Below, piece by piece: positions 55,925 through 64,000 of a stretch of 64,000 bases of DNA (position 1 is its first letter; each line of letters starts with the position of its first letter). Origin of the DNA: Anagrus nilaparvatae (taxonomy: Eukaryota > Arthropoda > Insecta > Hymenoptera > Mymaridae); NCBI GenBank assembly GCA_022575985.1, contig JAKSXM010000007.1, forward strand, positions 54,528,501 through 54,592,500. The letters are read 5' to 3'. The notes beneath the pieces are model-generated. The model had not been told where the DNA came from and did no database searches. It saw only the letters and a program-made list of their open reading frames with translations. Made by a program: the position numbers and the translations under genes.

Positions 55925-56223
55925 GTTATTTTGCATTTCTATGATACTTCATCGATGCAAAGTTTATACAAAAGCTATGAAATTTATTGCGCAGTTGACA
56001 TTTATAAGGTTTTTCATCTCTGTGAAGCGAAAATACAAGAATAAACATGCCTTTAAAAATATCGGATTGGGCCCAAAAACTATAGGTTCCATCAACTCGA
56101 TAAAAGAAGCCCAGTTTTAAAAAATGAAAGTAATCTGTTGGATCGTTGTTGAGATATCGTGCCCACAAGGTGTCGATTTTTGCATCAATTAAGGTAGAGC
56201 TTCGCTCTTCGCTCTATAATTAT
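55925..56223 (+). repeat. Dispersed repeat D, copy 2
   Basis: Direct copy of 20118-20421 with scattered substitutions and a small duplication of CTTCGCT at its right end. The 65- and 80-codon frames inside are not conserved. Confidence 0.8.
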
Positions 56224-58317
56224 ACATTCTTTATTCATTCTTTACTGAAGAATATTTAATAAGGTAAAATTAATTTTAAATAAAATAATGTAAAAAATTT
56301 TTAGCCTTGATAATGAAGACTGAAAGTCTTTGAAACGTGTTGAATTTATTGCAAAAATAAAGGAAAAAATTGTTAGCTCAAAAATCAACAAAATTAACTA
56401 ATAAATATAAAATTAATATTAAGTAAATTATGGTTATAATTTACTAATACTTTTATTAATTTCATGTTAACTTATTTTAATGTTTATCTGTTGCATTTTT
56501 ACTTTATGTGCATGTAAAACGTTATTAAATCAAGCATAGAATCTAATTAGAGTAAACTTTTACTATCGACGGGGAGAAATACTATTTCCGGATTGATTCT
56601 TTATAGAAGATTCACGCAACCCTTAGCTGTTCTTTTAATACATTTTCAACCCTCTGCTAACATTTTTTTTTTTTACCAGATGTTCTTTAGAGCAGAAAAT
56701 CAACTCTGTGTAATATAAAGGTTACTTTTTCATCAACTTTTTATCACTAGACTAGAAAAATATCATTAATTTTTGTAATATCTTTTTAAGATCCACGATG
56801 GGTGATCTTAATTTTTTTTTTTAATTAGAAACTTATTAAGATAAATTAGTATTTGAGATTTAGTAGATTGAAGATTAATTTTTTTTGTTTTATAAAATTT
56901 TTAAATACTAGTTGAAATAAAAAAAAAATTAAGCTTTAGGTACTTAATAAAAATATTACTCATGCAGTATTTAAAACTTTATTTACAAGGATAAAAATGC
57001 TTTCCCTAGATAAAAATAATTATTGACATTATCTTAAGATAAAATTAAATAATAAACAATCCTGGATCTATAGAAGAAAAAAGAAGGTCAAAATCAAAGC
57101 TAAATATTTAATTTAGGCGAATTTATCGTATTTTATCTAGAATTTTATGATTTGCGGATTTACTAGAAATTGAAATTATTGGCGTGTTCTCTGTTTTAAT
57201 TAATAAGAAAAATTGGTAAACTACTGTACACTCAAGATAATGATTATTATATGTATCGTCAATTGCAATTAGGCCAAAAAATTAGAAAAAATAAGGATCA
57301 CATAAGAAAACAGAAAGAAGAACGTTTATTCAACATTACGAACAATTATCACAATTATGTGGAAAATAATGATATTATGCCTTACTTGAAAAATATAGGG
57401 AACAATGTACGTTTTTAATGTAAATTCATATCAGTAAAGTATATTTTTGGAGAAAAAAAAGATTTTTTTATTTTTTTGGGAGAAATGTACTTTTGGAAAA
57501 AGGTTTTTGGGAAAAAAATCATTGGGAAGAACGGATTGGGAAAACTGCCCACCTACCGTCTTAACTTGCCTTCCAAATAACGCTGCTATATATCTTTAAT
57601 TATAATCCTATTATTTTCTAAAGATCTACTTTAAGCTCTTTTTAACTTTAATTTTTTATTACTAATTCTCTGAAACTGAAATTAATAAAACAAATATTCA
57701 TTATATAGTAAAAATGATAAGTTTTTAAAATAAATAGTTTAAAGTTATAGTAAGGTCCTAAAAATTTTGTGCTTTTAGTTTCTAAAAAATGTTTCTCGTA
57801 GAAAGCAGAAAACCGAAATTACACTGATAAGACTCGCTGTGATTTCTCACAGAGTCAAAATGGACAAAGATTTTTCTTTTTTTAAAACTATTTAACCTCA
57901 GAAAAATAAATTTTTCATATTAAACTTTTTTCAATAATAATTATTCTGTATGACAAAGGGAGGCTCAGTCCTCAGTAATAAAGATAACAATCATGAAAAA
58001 AATTATACATTTATAATTCTATATAGATCGTGTTTATTATTTATAATAAACTCATAAAATTAATGGAAGTTCTAAGCTTATGCAGCATTTTGAAGATTCA
58101 CAAAACTTTCGTCTCAAAAATTATTGTTTTCAAAAAAATTGAAATGTTAATTATATAGTTAAAAAAATTAATTAGCTTTGAATATCATGGTCCAAAAATT
58201 AATAATAAAATATCGTTGTTAATGTAACTTAAAAGTAGAATCTTAAGAGAAAAATGAAACTAACCACAGATTTGCATTGTAGCTACGTTTTTTGGAAAGC
58301 AGCCTTAAAATTTTATA
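56224..58317. other. A+T-rich stretch with one hammerhead-like hairpin
   Basis: At about 56303-56340, plus strand, CCTTGATAATG is followed by AAGACT-GAA-AGTCTT and then TGAAACGTGTTG. This is the same layout as in the 27-kb foldback and the Penelope-like end, with a degenerate CTGATGA. The rest, to 58317, shows no gene. Confidence 0.45.
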
Positions 58318-58637
58318 GTCTAAAAAAAGTTTTAACAGTGTACAGACAAATAATTTTTGAATTTTATGTTTAAAATAATAAGTTTTATACATTTAAGTAA
58401 TTTTTAAAAAATAGGAACAAAAGAATATTTAAATGTCAAGTTAAGTTTTTTAAATGGTATGTAAAATATATATGTAATTCAAACAATTCAATGTAATATT
58501 TTGTAAAATTCAAAAATTATTTCTAAAAAAATTAAGGTCCTGAAGAGGTTCTTAGATTGAGAATGAAATATTGACAAGAGTGAAAATCAAAGTTTTTTGA
58601 ATTTTTCCTTATAATTTGTCCAGCAAGGTCGTTTTAA
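58318..58637 (+). repeat. Hammerhead-like-motif repeat, copy 2 (uninterrupted)
   Basis: Inverted copy of the sequence flanking the LTR element at 2519-5884. Across the join it reads AATATTACATTGAA (minus strand) with a single ACATT, so it represents the pre-insertion state. At about 58533-58570, plus strand: GTC, CTGAAGA, GGTTCT...AGAAT, GAAA, then GAC that can pair with GTC. Confidence 0.8.
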
Positions 58638-59186
58638 ACACGGTTAAAATTGAGATTATAGAAGGCCATTATGAATAATTTTACTGTCGTATAGGAAATT
58701 GATTTTTAACATGATTAACTGAATCATAAATTCGTTGTGTAACTTGGCTTCCCAAATATCGTGGTCTACCCTTGTAAGCTACTAAACGGAGTAAATTATT
58801 TGATCAATTATTTAAATTCGATGTTTCTTTTATACCAGAAATATTTTATAAAAAGAATAAAAAATAGATAGGATTTGATTAATAATTTTTTCAATTTATG
58901 AAGTATTAAAGTTTCATTTTAAACGTATATATAACTCTGTCATTTCATTATAAGCTTTATTATCTTTTTTAATGGAGCAATTTTCAACAAGATAATATTC
59001 GTTCAAAATAATTAGTTTCTTTATATTATTTAGACACTTTTCCAATAAAAAACAAGAATATGAGTTAAATTTTAATTACATGTGTTCTGAATTCATGTTA
59101 AAAATTATATTTATAAGATTTATTTCATATTTTAACTTTTTTTTTTATTAAAAATTTCTTTTGACCATGATTTTTAAAATTTTTAA
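58638..59186. other. A+T-rich stretch, no gene
   Basis: No motif or repeat partner seen. Confidence 0.4.
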
Positions 59187-59990
59187 TTCCAGCAGCCTGG
59201 CCGTGCAGATCCAAAAAAACGAGTATAAACAACATTTTTAAAACTAATTCTGCCTCAGAAAAAAATTTAGTACTACGTTCAAAAAATAAAAAAAAAATTA
59301 TTATCAGATTCGAGACATTGAGTAAAAACCAAATTTTCAGATATTAGTAGTACTTTCGTAGAAATAAATGAGGTATCACATCCAAATTAAAAAAAAAAAG
59401 TAGTTTGAGATTTTTTGATTAAAATAAATAAAACAATAATGGTTGTGAAATATCACCAATTACATACACACATACGTACATACATACATACACACATACA
59501 CACACACAAATACACATTGTGACTTTTTTAAAAATCGTTTTTTTAGCTTCCTTAGGTCTCAGAACGTTCTTATATGCCAAAAAATCAAAATTTCACCTAT
59601 CACAATGGTTCCTCTGTGAGAAACAAAAATAAAAGAATATAAAAATAATATAAAAACATAAAAAATTATAAAAAATATAAAAATATAAAACGAAAATAAA
59701 TTTTCATGAGAGCAATTTTTTCAAACCGATCATTGAAAACGGTAAGTTTTCAAATTTTTTCGTTTTCAAAAAAATGTTGAAACGAATCAGTCTTTCAAAC
59801 ATTCGTTGCACTAATTTTTTGAAAACGGTTCCATTCAAAAATTTTCCGTTTGCGACTAGTTCTTGGAACAGTTAAGTGCTGAATTTTTCCTTTCTACGGA
59901 TATTTTGTATCGATTTTTCAATCAGTTTTATGAAAAACGGCCATAAGAGCCTGACAGTTTGTCCAACTTTGCATTCATCAGTAGAAAGAG
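59187..59990 (+). repeat. Dispersed repeat F, copy 2, with an inserted satellite and microsatellite piece
   Basis: AGCAGCCTGGCCGTGCA at 59191 and the GAAAAC-rich body at about 59715-59990 match 50998-51400. Between them lies sequence matching the 40735-42060 array, including its (AC)n/(ACAT)n microsatellite (59460-59515) and the flank ending CACAATGGTTCCTCTGTGAG. This shows nesting of one repeat in the other. Confidence 0.65.
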
Positions 59991-60558
59991 TCAATTATAA
60001 GTCAGGCATTTAATAGTAAAGTTTATGTATAAGTATATAGGCTAAAGTAAAATTATGAAAATAAATAATGCAAACTTTTAAATCCGCATTTAATGTATAA
60101 GTATATAATATGTACTATACCTATTTTTTAACAAGAATACTTCACCATTTTAAATTTCTTTTATAAATTAATTTTTCTACTTAACTTTTTTATCGCATTT
60201 AAAAATTTTAATCTTATTAAGTTAAGATCATCATTATAGATTTTTTAAATAATTTTTTTTTATTATTTATAGTATAAAGTAAAAATTTAACTTGCTGTAC
60301 TTTTTTAAAATTATTTTTTGAATAATTTAATATTAAAAATAAAAAAATATTTATAAAGAATTAAATATTTCTCTTAATATTCAAAATTAAAATAAAAAAT
60401 CTTTTATATTATTTAGGATTTATTCATTTGTAACTTGCACTTTAAATTCTTTAATTTAGAAAAAAAGTTTATTAATACATTTATTAAATCACATGACACA
60501 CACACCCACACATACATTCATTTTAATACTTACGCACTGATAAATTACGAAAGTAATA
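59991..60558. other. A+T-rich stretch, no gene
   Basis: Only random short frames and an ACACAC-type run near 60496. Confidence 0.4.
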
Positions 60559-60559
60559 T

Positions 60560-62133
60560 CCCAGGTAGAATCTACTTAAGTCATCCGGACCAAGATTATA
60601 CGTAACTGATTTGTTTATTATATAAATCCTGTTCAGTTACTGATCAGTATTGTCACGGTTAATTTCATCAGGGACTGAAGACGCGTGCGCAGTTGCTGAA
60701 AGATTTTTTATTTTTTAATTATTTTTAAGATAGAAAGGTTATGTTTAAGGTTGTTGTTCGGTACAGCTAGCGAACCTAGCGGATTATTTCGCGAAGTTCG
60801 ACAAAATTTAATACTATTATTATTATAAGTAAAAAAAAATATAAATATTTGCTTATTACGAATTCCAGAAGAAAAATTATGACTATTTTTATTGATGAAT
60901 ACAATATTTTTTTTATAAAAATTAATAAAAATTATTAAAAACTTAAAAAATTAATAATTTACGAAAAAAAATTTCGTTTTTTTTCATCTTTGGAGTTTAA
61001 TATTTCTGATATAAAATGGTCAATCCCCTTGAAATTTTAAAATGATATTCTAATACTATTCATTAAGTTTAAAATTAATTTTCGTTTACATCTGACGTCT
61101 CGTTTAGAAGCATTTACAAAAAGACGCTAGATTTCAATGCATTTTCACGCGTCTTCCTATCCTAACAATGTATAAGAATTGAACTTTGGAGTTTAATAAC
61201 TCATAAACTAAATGGTGAATTATCTTAATTTTTTAACAGTAGATGTATTTTCATGTTATTAATCCCCTGCTAAAATAATATTCAATTCTGACGTTGACGC
61301 ATGTACCGAACAACAACCTTAAGTGAAAATATTTTTATTTTTTAATCAAAACTATGCGGTGATAAAATAATTAATTGAAGGAAAAGAATTTATAATGGTT
61401 TTTATAAAGTATGGACGGATATTTCTATAAGTAGAAAGAATATTTTATACTTTGAAAATTATAATTTTTTTAATTATTACATAATATCAAATGGGTAATT
61501 TGATGTATCTTGTATTGTGTTAAAAAAATATGGAGATTCGCTATACGCCACGAATAATTCGAATAAAATTCTTTAAAAAATCCCCGTTGATTATACAGAA
61601 ATAATTTTGAAACAAAAACAAATATTTTGTTAAAGTTTTGTCGACTCTTTAAACACTTCACTATTATAACTGCTTTTTAGATTTGTTCTTTATGAATTTG
61701 ACTATCACTATAAAACGAAAATTAATAACAATGTTAATTATTTTTTAAAATTTTAAATATTTTGAATATTTAAAATAAATTTTATATTTTTATTTATGTC
61801 TCCATAATTACAATAATTTTTGATTCAAAAAATAATTACAATGACGGAAATTATTATTATTGAGAAAAAAAATTGTTTAAATAATCGGAAAAAAATTGCT
61901 TGTTGTACATATTGTTTATAAAAACATTAATATTAAAAATTTTGACTTTAATAAAAAGTTTTTAAAAAAATGGAGTTTTACGCATGCGTCTTCAGTTACT
62001 GATGAAGAGCACCGTGACAAACCTGATCAGTTACTTATCAGTTATGAAGGGGTGGGTTAGTCAGTAACTGATGTTCAAATCAGTTAACGGATCAGTTACT
62101 GACTAGAAACTTAAATGGATTTCTACCTGGGAT
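60560..62133. mobile_element. TIR element with CCCAGGTAGAA ends and CAGTTACTGA subterminal repeats
   Basis: The left end CCCAGGTAGAATCTACTTAAGT and the right end (reversed) CCCAGGTAGAAATCCATTTAAGT match. Next to both ends the word CAGTTACTGA and variants occur repeatedly in both orientations (near 60634, 61997, 62026, 62060, 62090). Clustered subterminal repeats are known from hAT-type ends; class not established. No transposase frame. A TTAA-flanked MITE (60749-61318) sits inside. Confidence 0.75.
60749..61318. mobile_element. 570-bp TTAA-flanked MITE (GGTTGTTGTTCGGTAC ends)
   Basis: GGTTGTTGTTCGGTAC and its exact complement bound the element. TTAA stands on both sides (60745-60748, 61319-61322). 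TTAA targets are used by piggyBac and Kolobok elements. The interior has two related words TTTGGAGTTTAATA (about 60990 and 61185) and no ORF. Confidence 0.85.
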
Positions 62134-63050
62134 GTGAAATGGAACAATATAAAAAAATATATTTTTATATAAAAATATATCTAGCAAATTTGCCACAGGG
62201 ACAGGAGGGACTTTGTAGCACGTAGCAAATTTCCGCATGGCTTAAATGAGGTTGATGCATCGAATGTTTAATATAGTAGAATACAAAAATCGCGAATATT
62301 TCATCGCCATTTTACGATATAACAGTAGTAATTTAATTCTATATATTTCAGTTTTCGGTTACGACTGTACGAATACATTTAATATGAGAATTAAAAATAA
62401 TGCAAATAAGTTTTAAAGTAAAGTCCTAATAATGAATGGCTCAATTAAGTTAATTATTAATTTAAAAGTATATTGCTTATGATTTTAAAAATTTAATTAA
62501 CATATTTTTATTCATTTACTGAAATCTCTTAAAAAACTTTTTTTTTATTTTTTAAATATTTTAATCAAAAAAATTCTTTTATTTATATCAATTTCAAAAA
62601 CTATACTTTAATTTACTTTGAACCATTTACTGAATTTATATGTTTATTATTTATAAAACTACAGTGACAGTTAAAATATTTTTAATTAAAAAACGGAGTC
62701 AGGATATTTATGGTAAATTTTAACCTGAGAATATTTAAAAATAAAATAATTTTTGTTAACTTTCTCTATTTTTTCAAAAAGGTTAATTTACTCCTTTTTT
62801 CCATTCTAGAGTAAAAATATTTGTCAAATAAACAATTTTTAAAATTTCGATACATAAAAACTTATAAACATCAAGTAAAATAATAATAATGGTAAAAAAA
62901 AATATTGGAACATAAAGAGGGGATCAAAGACATGTGCTTCAAAAGTTTAAACTTTTTACACTGTCAAAGAGTAAATACGTTTTAGATTTATAATAATTGA
63001 ACTTTATTTGCTTTTAATGTAAATTGATTTTAATGTACTAAAAAAAATGG
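62134..63050. other. A+T-rich stretch, no gene
   Basis: No recognisable motif on either strand. Confidence 0.4.
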
Positions 63051-63053
63051 GCA

Positions 63054-63438
63054 CCATTCACTGGTCATAATTGTCGTTGTCCATCTGGGGCAGTTTTCCG
63101 AATCCCGAAAATTAAGTATACAAACTTTTTAATGCAGAATAATTAAAACTAGAAGGATTGTGAGGCAAATAAATCGAAATTCCTAAAAATAAGTGCAAAT
63201 TTGATAAAATATCAGAAGTTATTATTTGTAAAAAGCAAAAATTTACCATGAAATACAAGATTTTATAAAATTAATTTCGGAATTTAGCCTATTCTGTACT
63301 TTGATGCATTCTGATTTTACGAATCCGGAATTGAATTTTTCTGCAAAATTAATTTTTGGGTTTGTTTTTGACAAATCTAGATTTCAAAGTTCTGAGAAAT
63401 CACCCAGATGGACAACAACAGTTATGACCATTGAATGG
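63054..63438. mobile_element. 385-bp MITE with ~36-bp terminal inverted repeats
   Basis: CCATTCACTGGTCATAATTG...TTGTCCATCTGGG at the left matches the reverse of CCCAGATGGACAA...GACCATTGAATGG at the right with few mismatches. No clear target duplication. The 64-codon frame 63301-63495 overlaps the right end and is not considered a gene. Confidence 0.7.
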
Positions 63439-63599
63439 CGGTCAAATGTATATTACGACTCATGGCCAGTAAAAATAAAGAATGGTAAAGTGTGATTTGG
63501 GGAATTTTTTTATGGCCCAGAGACTTATATGATTTTACTGCGCCAGTGGCGAGATCACAAATTTTTTCTAGACGCATAGCCGTCGGCATCCAACAGAGA

Positions 63600-63960
63600 A
63601 GCAATTTATTTTTCTATTTTAGAATCATCAGCGTATAAAAGATTAGGGAATTAAAAATATTGGAGGGTAATTCATTTATATAAATTACAAAAAGTAGTGG
63701 CCCGAGATTTCTTCCTTGGGGGATTCCAGATACATTTTCAAATGGTCTGAATAGACAGTTATCTATCCGAACCCTCTGAGATCTTTTAAAAAGGTAAGAA
63801 GAAATCCAACGTATCCAGTTTTCATCGAGACCAACTTTCAATAATTTTCTAAATAAAATTTCATGTGAAAGAGCATCCCAGAATATTAGGGGAAAATCTG
63901 CACCATAATGATATCTAAAATACCTTTTACAGATTGCTTATACATAAAAAAATATTAAGT
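63600..63960 (-). pseudogene. CR1/Jockey-like RT relic (PQG to YADD)
   Basis: Minus strand: SHEILFRKLLKVGLDENWIR, SSYLFKRSQRVRID, then VSGIPQGRNLGPLLFVIYIN and NELP, the palm of a LINE RT. The usual PQGS is PQGR. After ELPSNIFNS a frameshift is needed to reach YADD (about 63630-63619). The relic stops near 63600, left of which a dispersed repeat begins. A weak upstream block (about 63900) may continue it. It is a different family from the 16-kb RT by sequence. Confidence 0.8.
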
Positions 63961-64000
63961 TCCCCGTTGGAATTTTGCCCCCAGCTGCAGTTCATGGGGC

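Noticed and set aside
1..64000. Integrated virus or polydnavirus segment
   Set aside because: No viral structural, polymerase or packaging motif was seen; the RT frames are all non-LTR type and the LTR elements are non-coding.

Overview
This is a stretch of eukaryotic nuclear DNA, most likely from an insect. It is strongly A+T-rich, with no operons, no bacterial gene density and no convincing host gene. Nearly everything recognisable is transposable-element sequence of arthropod type: an R1-clade LINE, CR1/Jockey-like and I-like LINE pieces, a Penelope-like element, small LTR elements without coding sequence, and many inverted-repeat (foldback or MITE) elements. The species cannot be named from sequence alone.

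Layout. At 1-438 lies the end of a TTAA-flanked repeat, with an inverted copy at 37613-38035. A non-coding LTR retrotransposon (2519-5884, two LTRs identical by eye, TSD ACATT) has split an older repeat. The uninterrupted copy of that repeat survives, inverted, at about 58318-58637. From 6241 to 18030 runs a CR1/Jockey-like LINE carrying three insertions. The first is a full-length R1-clade LINE (6872-13911, with ORF1, ORF2, poly-A and a ~15-bp TSD). The second is an unclassified 1.06-kb element (14192-15253). The third is a hairpin-rich stretch (15346-15915). The host LINE still has an intact 526-codon RT frame, but that frame carries an unusual 12-bp snap-back insertion.

From 18.2 to 28.9 kb there are LINE fragments, dispersed repeats, an 0.85-kb foldback and a 21-bp minisatellite. 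At 28.9-32.44 kb lies a 5'-truncated, minus-strand I-like LINE (RNase H plus a C-terminal Cys/His domain), split by a second non-coding LTR element (29539-32107, TSD AGTAG). At 32.8-33.6 kb a truncated R1-clade copy abuts another RT relic. At 34-46.5 kb there is a series of long inverted-repeat elements: one of 1.33 kb with an 8-bp TSD, one of 1.8 kb with minisatellite arms, one of 1.2 kb, one of 1.47 kb with a tRNA-like pol III module in its arms, and a TA-flanked MITE.

At 47.03-47.83 kb, minus strand, lies the 3' part of a Penelope-like element: a GIY-YIG endonuclease reading frame followed by a sequence that fits a short hammerhead ribozyme. Comparable CTGA-hairpin-GAAA modules recur at three other kinds of locus. 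The rest, to 64 kb, is dispersed repeats, nested MITEs and, at the right end, another minus-strand RT relic.

The genes do not form a pathway. They are independent retroelements, most of them broken, nested in an order that can be dated by who interrupts whom. Repeats lie on both strands and no host gene is evident, which fits pericentromeric or other gene-poor chromatin.
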